From assembly GCA_036522615.1 (NCBI GenBank), contig DATDFN010000039.1:1-30828 (forward strand): DNA of 30,828 nucleotides, read 5' to 3'. Shown in pieces: positions 14,315-21,086 of this stretch (positions within the stretch are counted from its first letter, which is position 1; each line of letters opens with the position of its first letter). Position numbers and translations under genes: made by a program. The notes under the pieces were generated by a model, which had not been told where the DNA came from, ran no database searches, and saw nothing but the letters and a program-made list of their open reading frames with translations. This DNA comes from JAJPJQ01 sp036522615. GTDB taxonomy: Bacteria > Desulfobacterota > Binatia > UBA9968.

Positions 14315-15511
14315 TCAGAAACGCTTGATCTGCTCGAGGTAGCCTTCGTAATTGCGCTTGATCTCGCGCAGCGAGTCGCCACCGAACTTTTCCAAGAACG
14401 CAGCGGCGAGCTCGAACGCCACGACCGATTCGCCGACAACCGCCGCTGCCGGCGCGGCGCAGACGTCGGAGCGCTCGACCGATGCGTCGGCGGGCGCCTT
14501 CGAGCGCATGTCGACGGAGTGCAGCGGGCTCATCAAGGTCGAGATCGGCTTCATCGCGACGCGCGCGACGACCGGCGCCCCGTTGGTCATACCGCCTTCG
14601 GTGCCGCCCGAGTTGTTGCTGCCGCGGTAAAATCCCGTCGGCACGATGCGCGGCGTGCCTTCACTGACCATTTTCTGCGGATCGAAGAAAATCTCGTCGT
14701 GCACCTGCGAGCCGCGACGACGCGCCATCTCGAAGCCCAGGCCGATCTCGACACCCTTCATCGCCTGGATACTCATGAGCGCGCGCGCGAGCCGGCCGTC
14801 GAGCTTCAAGTCCCACTGCGTGTGCGTGCCGAGACCTGGCGGCACCCCCAGCGCGACGACTTCAAAGACGCCGCCCAGCGTATCGCCCTTTTTCTTGCAG
14901 TCTTCGATCAGCTCGATCATGCGCGCTTCGGCGCGCGGATCGGCGACGCGAACCGGCGACTCTTCCGCGCGGGCGTAGGTCTCCTCGTAGGTCAGGCCCT
15001 CGGTTTGCGCCTCGATGCCGCCGAGCGAGCGGATATAGCCCATAATTTTGATGCCGAACGGCGCCAGCAGCTGTTTGCTGAACGAGCCGACCGCGGTGCG
15101 CGTCACGGTGTCGCGCGCGCTTGCGCGTTCGAGAATGTTGCGTATGTCGGAATGGTCGTATTTGAGAACGCCGTTCAAGTCCGCGTGGCCCGGGCGCGGC
15201 TTGGTCACGGCGATCGTTTCGTCGCGGTCCTCCGGCGCGGCCGACATCTTCTTGGTCCAGTTCTTCCAGTCGCGGTTCTCGATTCCGAGCGCAACGGGCG
15301 AGCCGAGCGTCTCGCCCCAGCGGATGCCGGAACGGATCGTCGCCTCGTCTTTTTCGATCAGCATCCGGCCGCCGCGGCCGTAGCCCTGCTGCCTGCGCCA
15401 GAGATCGCGATTGATCCCCGCGAGGTCGATCGGGAAGCCCGCGGGCACGCCGTCAACGATGGCCGTGAGGCACGGCCCGTGCGATTCCCCCGCGGTAAAA
15501 TAACGCAGCAT
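14315..15511 (-). CDS. aroC: Chorismate synthase
   Basis: A 398-residue FMN-dependent enzyme converting EPSP to chorismate, the last shared step of aromatic amino-acid synthesis. Landmarks: the N-terminal GESHGP (residues 8-13), RRQQGYGRGGRM near 39-50, KPRPGHADLNGVLKYDH near 103-119, the RASARDTVTR motif near 128-137, and NNSGGTEGGMTNG near 308-320. Length fits the longer class found in Gram-positives and deltaproteobacteria-like lineages. ATG 15511 is preceded by AAGG. It lies 117 bases downstream of pilQ, across a perfect inverted repeat (15567-15594), and heads the aroC-aroK-aroB block. Confidence 0.97.
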   Translation of the reverse strand: MLRYFTAGESHGPCLTAIVDGVPAGFPIDLAGINRDLWRRQQGYGRGGRMLIEKDEATIRSGIRWGETLGSPVALGIENRDWKNWTKKMSAAPEDRDETIAVTKPRPGHADLNGVLKYDHSDIRNILERASARDTVTRTAVGSFSKQLLAPFGIKIMGYIRSLGGIEAQTEGLTYEETYARAEESPVRVADPRAEARMIELIEDCKKKGDTLGGVFEVVALGVPPGLGTHTQWDLKLDGRLARALMSIQAMKGVEIGLGFEMARRRGSQVHDEIFFDPQKMVSEGTPRIVPTGFYRGSNNSGGTEGGMTNGAPVVARVAMKPISTLMSPLHSVDMRSKAPADASVERSDVCAAPAAAVVGESVVAFELAAAFLEKFGGDSLREIKRNYEGYLEQIKRF

Positions 15512-15566
15512 GGGCCTTATATTACTCCATTCGCCCGGGAGGTGCCACCGGCGAGGCTGAAAACAG

Positions 15567-15594
15567 CTCCGGCGCGAGGAGGCTCGCGCCGGAG
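15567..15594 (-). terminator. Perfect hairpin between pilQ and aroC (imperfect intrinsic terminator or attenuator)
   Basis: Two 12-base arms, 15567-15578 and 15583-15594, pair perfectly around a 4-base loop. On the minus strand the hairpin is followed by CTGTTTTCAGCC, so the T-run is short and offset. It may reduce pil readthrough into aro genes or protect the pil mRNA 3' end. Confidence 0.55.
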
Positions 15595-15628
15595 TCTTGG
15601 GAATGTAAAGTTATTGGAGCGGTGCGGC

Positions 15629-17599
15629 TTACGCGCCGTCGGTTTGTCGCATGCGATTCCGCCACAGATCCTCGGCTGCGGGCAGATTGCTCGAGCCGGC
15701 GGAAATCACGCGCGGCGTGATGAAGACCATGAGCTCGCTGAATTCGTTCTTGATCGTCTGGGTCTTGAAAAGCCATCCGAAAAGCGGAACGTCCTTGAAC
15801 CAGGGCACGCCGCTCTCGGTAAAGCTTTTATTTTCGCGCATAATTCCGCCGAGCACCAGAGTCTCTCCGTCGCGCAATAGCACATTGGCGAGCGCCTCCC
15901 GGCTGAGCTCGTCCGGTATCTGGGCTCCCTCCGATTTAGTTCCAAGAGAGCTGGATTTGACGTTCACGTTCAAAAGGACAAAACCGTCGCTCGAGACCTG
16001 CGGAGTCACCGTGAGCACGATGCCGACGGGGATCTTCTCGGTCGCGACCGCCGCGCCGGCCGCCGCGCCGGTGCCGCTAGCGATGTTGGTCGTGCCGGTG
16101 GGCAGCGCCACACGCACGATCTGGAGACTTTGGATGGTCGAGGCGACGTTGTTGAGCGTCACCACCGACGGGCGTGAGAGTACCCGCACCTTGCCCTCGG
16201 TCTCGGCCGCTGTGAGCTTAATGCTGAGATCCTTAAAGCCGGCGAATCGCGACTGGACGATCGAGAGCGCGAGGCCGATCGCGTTCGCGGTTGTCGAGGC
16301 CGCAAACGGCGCTCCCGCCGGGTTGCTGCTGTCGATCGTCGCGCCGCCGCGGGTAAAGCCTAGATCCGCGCCGAGCGCGCGAGCAAATGTCGGAGTGGTT
16401 TCGATAATATTCGATTCGATCAACACCTGGGGCGTGCGCGTGTCGAGGCGGCTCGCGATCTCGTTGGCATCGTCGATGCCGCGCTTGATGTCGCGCACGA
16501 GGATCGTGTTGCTGCGGTCGTCCGGCAGGACAACGCCGCGCGGACTTAACACCGGCTTGATCTTGTCGACCAGCTCTTTGACCTTGGCATAATTGACATT
16601 CAGGTAAGCGGTCTGGAGCGGCTCGAGGTTCTCCTGCGCCTTCTGCGCCGCGAGCAGCGCGTCGCGCTCGGACTTCATCTGGTTCGCGGTCGAGATGCGC
16701 ACGATGTTGCCCATCTGCTCCTTGCCGAGACCGTTGGTATCGACGAGGAGATCCATCGCCTGGTCCCACGGGACATCAACGAGCCGGACCGTGACGCGTT
16801 TGCGTACCTCATCAGTAACGACGATGTTGAGGCCGCTCACTTCCGCGAGCAGACGGAAAACATTTTTGATGTCGGCGTCTTTAAAATCGAGTGAGATTTT
16901 TTGTCCTGTATAGACCTTCGGCCCTTTGCTCGGCCCGGCAGCCACTTTCGCATCGGAGCCGCCGGCCGGCGGCGTAGCAGCAGCGACGGCCGCCTGCGCC
17001 GATGGAGAATCGACGCGCCGTCCGTTCTGCACCAGGCGTAAATCCTTTTTGGCCGAAGCTTGGGCATTCAGCGGGCCGACGACGACTTTTAAGCCGGTGC
17101 CGTCCGGCTCGATGACATAGGCCGGCGTCTCGGCTGCGGCTATCTCCACCACGAGGCGCAAATGGCCCGCGCCCGAGCTGAGTCGCAAAACGCTGATCCA
17201 ACTCGTCTCGGCACGGAAGGTGTCGACCTCCGGCATGGCATTGGCGGGGCCGAACACATCCAGCACGACGCGGGCCGGCTGCATCAAAGCAAAATGTCGG
17301 TACTGGCTGACCGCCTCGGAAAACCGGATCTTCAGCGTCGTCTGCCCTCGTTCTTCGCTTACCGAGAGATCCTGGACTCTGAACGCCTGCTCCTGGAGCG
17401 GCGATTCTTTGACGGTGAGCCTCTGGGCGGCCTGCTCGCGCCTCGTCTCCTCGGCGGCGCGTACGGCGCGCGGATCCGGCGCGGGCGGCTCTTCGCGCAC
17501 CGCCGGCGCACAGCTCAACCCACCGAGCAGCGCCAGCGCCGTTAAACCAGGAGCGAGCGCGCTGTGCCGGGGAAGTTGTCGGATCGATAAAAACTTCAT
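15629..17599 (-). CDS. pilQ: Type IV pilus secretin PilQ
   Basis: A 656-residue outer-membrane secretin through which the pilus passes. The N-terminus has a signal-like hydrophobic stretch ending LGGLSC (Cys 30), possibly lipidated although the lipobox is not ideal. An AMIN domain follows at about 75-190 (ARVVLDVFGPAN), then a secretin short N-terminal domain at about 245-320 (KISLDFKDADIKNVFRLLAEVSGLNIVV), an N1-type repeat (LNVNYAKVKELVDKIKPVLS, near 345) and the C-terminal secretin domain from about 410 (VLIESNIIET), including RPSVVTLNN and the VPWFKDVPLFGWLF motif near 610. ATG 17599 has GGAG upstream, and is preferred over the frame's earlier opening. It is 31 bases from pilP. Confidence 0.96.
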   Translation of the reverse strand: MKFLSIRQLPRHSALAPGLTALALLGGLSCAPAVREEPPAPDPRAVRAAEETRREQAAQRLTVKESPLQEQAFRVQDLSVSEERGQTTLKIRFSEAVSQYRHFALMQPARVVLDVFGPANAMPEVDTFRAETSWISVLRLSSGAGHLRLVVEIAAAETPAYVIEPDGTGLKVVVGPLNAQASAKKDLRLVQNGRRVDSPSAQAAVAAATPPAGGSDAKVAAGPSKGPKVYTGQKISLDFKDADIKNVFRLLAEVSGLNIVVTDEVRKRVTVRLVDVPWDQAMDLLVDTNGLGKEQMGNIVRISTANQMKSERDALLAAQKAQENLEPLQTAYLNVNYAKVKELVDKIKPVLSPRGVVLPDDRSNTILVRDIKRGIDDANEIASRLDTRTPQVLIESNIIETTPTFARALGADLGFTRGGATIDSSNPAGAPFAASTTANAIGLALSIVQSRFAGFKDLSIKLTAAETEGKVRVLSRPSVVTLNNVASTIQSLQIVRVALPTGTTNIASGTGAAAGAAVATEKIPVGIVLTVTPQVSSDGFVLLNVNVKSSSLGTKSEGAQIPDELSREALANVLLRDGETLVLGGIMRENKSFTESGVPWFKDVPLFGWLFKTQTIKNEFSELMVFITPRVISAGSSNLPAAEDLWRNRMRQTDGA

Positions 17600-17630
17600 A
17601 GGGAGACTCCTTAGAGCTTTTCTTCCGCCG

Positions 17631-18227
17631 CTACTCCGAGACAATCCTCATGCTCACTTCACGGTTCTTCCTCGCCCCGTAGAAGTCGATGAAGTTCTCC
17701 TCAATGACGACCTCGGCAGGTTTGATCTGCTTGATTTTACCTTCATTCGGGCCGATCGGCGTGCCGACCCGCACGATGTAGCCGAGGCCGCTGGAATCTT
17801 CGACCATCGCGCGCGGATCCTTGATGTCCCACACGACGCCGGCGAGTTTCAGCTGACCGATTTCATAGCGCTCCAGCGGCGAGAGGTTCTCGCGCGGACG
17901 CCGCTTCGCCTGCGCTTTCATCGGCGCCTGAAACGGATCGCGTTTTCCCATGGGAGAGTAATGCGGCATATCCGCGCGCTCGGTTTTTTCCGGAGCGGCG
18001 AACGGATCGGCTCCGGTGCCCGCCGGCTGCACGGCTCCTTTGCCGAGCTTATCGCGGAGTGTCGCCTTGAGATCGTCGAACTTCTGCCCGAGCGCCGAAG
18101 GCGCCTGGTTGAACTTGTCCACCGCCTCCTTCGTCTTCTGCGACGGCAGAGCTTCTTCCGAGATGCCGGCGCTCGCGAACGCGAGGACGGCAATCAATGT
18201 CAACGCGATCGTCCCGAGCTTCATCAT
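17631..18227 (-). CDS. pilP: Type IV pilus assembly protein PilP
   Basis: A 198-residue periplasmic protein that links the inner-membrane PilN/PilO pair to the secretin. It starts with a signal peptide (MMKLGTIALTLIAVLAFASAG). The middle is low-complexity and proline-rich (about 50-110). The C-terminal beta-sandwich begins near residue 112: LSPLERYEIGQLKLAGVVWDIKDPRAMVEDSSGLGYIVRVGTPIG, the family signature, and ends with a basic RKNREVSMRI strand. Usually PilP is a lipoprotein; no lipobox Cys is visible here, so anchoring may rely on PilN/PilO. The start overlaps the pilO stop (ATGATGA). Confidence 0.92.
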   Translation of the reverse strand: MMKLGTIALTLIAVLAFASAGISEEALPSQKTKEAVDKFNQAPSALGQKFDDLKATLRDKLGKGAVQPAGTGADPFAAPEKTERADMPHYSPMGKRDPFQAPMKAQAKRRPRENLSPLERYEIGQLKLAGVVWDIKDPRAMVEDSSGLGYIVRVGTPIGPNEGKIKQIKPAEVVIEENFIDFYGARKNREVSMRIVSE

Positions 18228-18847
18228 TTCTTCGCCTTTTCCTTGGCCGCTTTGTCGGCGGCCACCTTGGCGCGCTCCGCCTCCGAAAGGAAACGGAACG
18301 TCGTCACGAGCGCCGTCGTGTCCACGATAGTCTGATCGTCGTTCGGCTTGAGGTTTTTCATCTCGATATTGTTGATGTTGACGAGACGGTTGAGCCGGCC
18401 GACTTCGTCGAAAAAGCCGACCAGATTGTGAAAGCCGCCGCGCACCGTCACGTCCACGGGAATCTCGGAATAAAAATCTTGGGGATTTTCCGCCTTCGGA
18501 CGGAACAGCAGGATGTCAAGACCCGATTCGCGCGCTTTGTTGGAGATATTCGTCAATAGATCCGGAATCTCTTTCTGATCGGGAAGCTGCGCGACCGCCT
18601 CTTTCAGCCTGCCCTCGTATTCCGCCTTCATCGCACGCAGCTTCGGCAGGTCCGCCACCAGAGCTCTCTTTTTGTCGCGCTCGGCGCGGGCGGTGCCGGC
18701 GCTCTGCTGGAGATCGGCGATCTGTGCCGAAAGCCGGTCGTAGACGAACAAGTAGTCAAAGACGAAGAGAAGGACGATGGCCCCGGCCAGGATACCGAGT
18801 TTCTGCTGCCGCGGCAGCGCGAAAAGGCGTTCGAGTAACCCGCTCAT
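18224..18847 (-). CDS. pilO: Type IV pilus assembly protein PilO
   Basis: A 207-residue bitopic inner-membrane protein of the pilus alignment complex. Short cytoplasmic N-terminus (LFALPRQQK), one transmembrane helix at about residues 17-36 (LGILAGAIVLLFVFDYLFVY), a coiled coil at about 37-90 (QIADLQQSAGTARAERDKK) and a C-terminal ferredoxin-like domain (about 95-190) with DVTVRGGFHNLVGFFDEVGRL, the hallmark PilO stretch. An Ala/Lys-rich tail (KAAKEKAKK) ends it. It overlaps both pilN and pilP by ATGA, as is usual for pilMNOP. Confidence 0.95.
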   Translation of the reverse strand: MSGLLERLFALPRQQKLGILAGAIVLLFVFDYLFVYDRLSAQIADLQQSAGTARAERDKKRALVADLPKLRAMKAEYEGRLKEAVAQLPDQKEIPDLLTNISNKARESGLDILLFRPKAENPQDFYSEIPVDVTVRGGFHNLVGFFDEVGRLNRLVNINNIEMKNLKPNDDQTIVDTTALVTTFRFLSEAERAKVAADKAAKEKAKK

Positions 18848-19455
18848 GGCTTTGCCACCTTTCCGTCCGCGGATACCGGCTGCGGCGCCGCTTTCGCCTG
18901 CTGCACCGGCTGTGGCTGGTAAAGCAGTCGCGAACGCACGGAGAATTTCTTCAGGGCCAGCTTATCCTGCTGCGTCTGGGCCGCCTCGACGAGCTCGACG
19001 TCCTTGAAATACTGCGTCGCCTGGAGCGCCTTCAAAAAGTCCGCAACCGTCTGGTTGTCGACCGCCATCCCGTTGAGTGTAAGATTGCCCCCGTTTTCCT
19101 TGAATTCCGTAACCCAGAGCCGCTCCGGCGCCGATGCCGAAAGGCTCTCCATGACGCGCACCGGGCCGACCTTTTTCTTGCTAAGATTTTCGATGACAGT
19201 GACTTTTTGCTTGAGCGAGGCGATCGTTGTCTGTAGCTGCGCGACTTCCTTAGCGCCGCCTTCGATCGAAGCGATGTCGGCGCGGAGGCTCGATACCTCG
19301 CGCTGGAGCATCGTCGTCCGGAACACCTGATACAGAAACACCGCGAGGCAAACCGTGAGAGCCGCCCCGACTCCGAGAACGGCGACGACAACGTCCTGGC
19401 GGCGGCCGAGCTCGGCCTCGATCTCACGCGACGAAAGCAGGTTGATACGGATCAT
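18844..19455 (-). CDS. pilN: Type IV pilus assembly protein PilN
   Basis: A 203-residue inner-membrane partner of PilO and PilM. The N-terminal MIRINLLS is the conserved motif that docks into the PilM groove. A transmembrane helix follows at about residues 22-45 (VVAVLGVGAALTVCLAVFLYQVF), then a coiled coil (about 50-85) and a ferredoxin-like domain with LWVTEFKENGGNLTLNGMA near 112 and VADFLKALQATQYFKDVEL near 134. Start ATG 19455 overlaps pilM by ATGA. The Pro/Gln-rich tail is not conserved. Confidence 0.95.
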   Translation of the reverse strand: MIRINLLSSREIEAELGRRQDVVVAVLGVGAALTVCLAVFLYQVFRTTMLQREVSSLRADIASIEGGAKEVAQLQTTIASLKQKVTVIENLSKKKVGPVRVMESLSASAPERLWVTEFKENGGNLTLNGMAVDNQTVADFLKALQATQYFKDVELVEAAQTQQDKLALKKFSVRSRLLYQPQPVQQAKAAPQPVSADGKVAKP

Positions 19456-20549
19456 TTGTCTCCAGGCCTCCTGATGGCGAGCCCGGCGCCCACCGCGAGC
19501 GCCGAAGCCGATTCGGCGAGGTCGTCCGGATCAATGCCGCGGGCGATGCTGAAGCCGCGGAAAGGATCGATGAGTTCCACCTCGACGCCCAGCTTCTCGC
19601 CGATCGTGCGTGCGAGCCCCGGCGTCTTGGCGCTGCCGCCGCTCAGATAAATCTTGTGGATACCGCCTTCGTCGGCCATGGCGCGGTAGAGACTCAAGGT
19701 CCGGCTGATCTCCGCCGCGAGGTAATCGGCGGTCGGCTTAAGCATGCCTTCGACCTCGGCCTGTTTTTTCGCGTCGGAGCCGCCGCGGACTTTGAGCGCT
19801 TCCGCCTGGTCGTAAGAGAGCTGGAGCGTGTGAACCAGCGCCTCGGTGAACGATTCGCCCCCCACCGGAAGGTCCCCGGTGAACGTCGATATGCCGTGCT
19901 TGAGAACGTTGATGCTTGTGTAACGCGCGCCGATGTGGATGAGCCCGACGATGCCGCTGGTCTCGAGCTCGTAGTTGATCTCGAACATATTTTCCATCGC
20001 GAAGTAGTCTACGTCGACGATGGCGGGGACAAGTTCGGCATCCTGTATCACCTGGGTGTAGCTGTTGATGATGTCTTTTTTCACCGCGACAAGCACCACA
20101 TCGAGCTTGTCGCTGTTTTCCACGTAGTCGAGCGTCTGGTAATCGAGGTTGACGTTCTCGAGCGTGTCGGGGATCAGCTGGCTGGCCTGGAATTCCACGT
20201 TGGCGTCGAGCTCCTGCTCGCCTTGGGCGGGCAGCTGGATTTTTTTGATGATGGCGACCCGCCCAGGAACCGATGCGACCACCTGCTTCGAGCGCACGCC
20301 GTGACTCTTAACGAGGTTCTGTATCGCCTTCACCACGGCATCCTGATCGGCGACCATGTTGTTTTGAATCGCCATCGCCGGGATCGGCTGGATTCCCATG
20401 TTCAGCAGGCGATAGCCGCTCTTATCGACCTCGACCTCGACCATTTTGATCGAGCTCGATCCGATATCGAGAGCGACATAGCCTTCGTTCCGGCGAAACG
20501 GATTAATGGACGAGAAGTCCACGCTCTTTAAAAAGTCTGCAATAGCCAT
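19452..20549 (-). CDS. pilM: Type IV pilus assembly ATPase-like protein PilM
   Basis: A 365-residue actin-like cytoplasmic protein that binds PilN and connects the extension motor. ALDIGSSSIKMVEV near residues 26-39 is phosphate loop 1; the SHGVRSKQVVASVPGR segment near 88 is typical of PilM; a second phosphate loop region includes IVGLIHIGARYTSI near 193, and the adenosine motif is YLSGGSAKTPGL near 302. Residues expected for nucleotide binding are present. ATG 20549 lies 2 bases after the stop of the XRE regulator gene, so they share a transcript. Confidence 0.96.
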   Translation of the reverse strand: MAIADFLKSVDFSSINPFRRNEGYVALDIGSSSIKMVEVEVDKSGYRLLNMGIQPIPAMAIQNNMVADQDAVVKAIQNLVKSHGVRSKQVVASVPGRVAIIKKIQLPAQGEQELDANVEFQASQLIPDTLENVNLDYQTLDYVENSDKLDVVLVAVKKDIINSYTQVIQDAELVPAIVDVDYFAMENMFEINYELETSGIVGLIHIGARYTSINVLKHGISTFTGDLPVGGESFTEALVHTLQLSYDQAEALKVRGGSDAKKQAEVEGMLKPTADYLAAEISRTLSLYRAMADEGGIHKIYLSGGSAKTPGLARTIGEKLGVEVELIDPFRGFSIARGIDPDDLAESASALAVGAGLAIRRPGDK

Positions 20550-20551
20550 AG

Positions 20552-20749
20552 TTATTGACTGAACACCTTGTTTTTGTGCGTGAGCTTGACGCCGAGCGCC
20601 TGGAGGATCTTTCTTTTCGTGGCGAGGCGGCAGCTCATCCCCTTTTCAATACGATCGATGGTCAGCGGAGATATTCCAGCTAAGCGCGCGAGCTCAGCTT
20701 TGCTGAGCATCTTGGATTCTCGAATTTTCCGCAGATTGTTTTGTTCCAT
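20552..20749 (-). CDS. Small XRE-family helix-turn-helix regulator heading the pil operon
   Basis: A 65-residue protein that is little more than a DNA-binding domain. From ATG 20749 it reads MEQNNLRKIRESKMLSKAEL, then LARLAGISPLTIDRIEKG (helix-turn-helix, about residues 19-36), RLATKRKILQALGV and a basic tail. This is the Cro/C1 fold without a sensor domain. I preferred ATG 20749 over the upstream frame opening at 20809 because the extension is not domain-like and lies over the promoter. The gene is 32 bases from the predicted transcription start and 2 bases from pilM. Its likely targets are the direct repeats at 20822-20858; autoregulation of the pil operon is inference. Confidence 0.88.
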   Translation of the reverse strand: MEQNNLRKIRESKMLSKAELARLAGISPLTIDRIEKGMSCRLATKRKILQALGVKLTHKNKVFSQ

Positions 20750-20787
20750 CCACCTATCCGTTGATAAGAATTGCGTTTTGGGCCGCC

Positions 20788-20817
20788 ATTGTGGAACAGT
20801 TACGATCACCTTGTCAA
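20788..20817 (-). promoter_or_regulatory. Putative promoter of the xre-pilMNOPQ operon
   Basis: On the minus strand a perfect TTGACA (20817-20812) is followed after 18 bases by CACAAT (20793-20788), 4/6 to the -10 consensus. The start would be near 20781, giving a leader of about 32 bases before ATG 20749. Confidence 0.5.
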
Positions 20818-20821
20818 ACTC

Positions 20822-20858
20822 AATTATATTTAATTAAGTAAAATTATATTAAATTAAG
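20822..20858. repeat. AT-rich 17-bp tandem direct repeat, operator- or UP-element-like
   Basis: Copy 1 (20822-20838, AATTATATTTAATTAAG) and copy 2 (20842-20858, AATTATATTAAATTAAG) differ at one base and start 20 bases apart, about two helical turns. They lie immediately upstream of the pil promoter's -35 box. Copy 1 contains the palindrome TTAATTAA (20830-20837). In a GC-rich chromosome this cannot be random composition. Binding by the adjacent XRE protein, by RNA polymerase alpha subunits, or by H-NS-like silencers are all possible. Confidence 0.75.
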
Positions 20859-21086
20859 CGCTACTCTTGCGTCACGATGCAATTGTAGCTTTCGGGTAAA
20901 GCAAGAAACATGCAAAGCCGTTAAGGCATCATTAAATGAGTCGTTGTAAGCATTTTTCGTTAATTGTCGGTGATGGGCTTACTGCATAAATTCGGAAAAT
21001 GTACACTTTTTGTCACTTCAGAAGCCGGAAATAGTCGCTCCAAGCTGTGATTGCTTTTCCGCTTTTGAGCAGGTAATAGACCGAAA

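Larger units (their letters stand above)
20750..21086 (+). other. AT-rich intergenic region between the divergent pil and priA operons
   Basis: 337 bases without a gene, clearly AT-richer than the flanks. The pil side (20788-20858) holds the predicted pil promoter and the 17-bp direct repeats. The priA side (20860-21086) has no promoter I can defend: TTGTCG with a weak -10-like CATAAA, near 20965-20990, is the best candidate. No ORF, RNA gene or long inverted repeat was seen. Confidence 0.6.
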
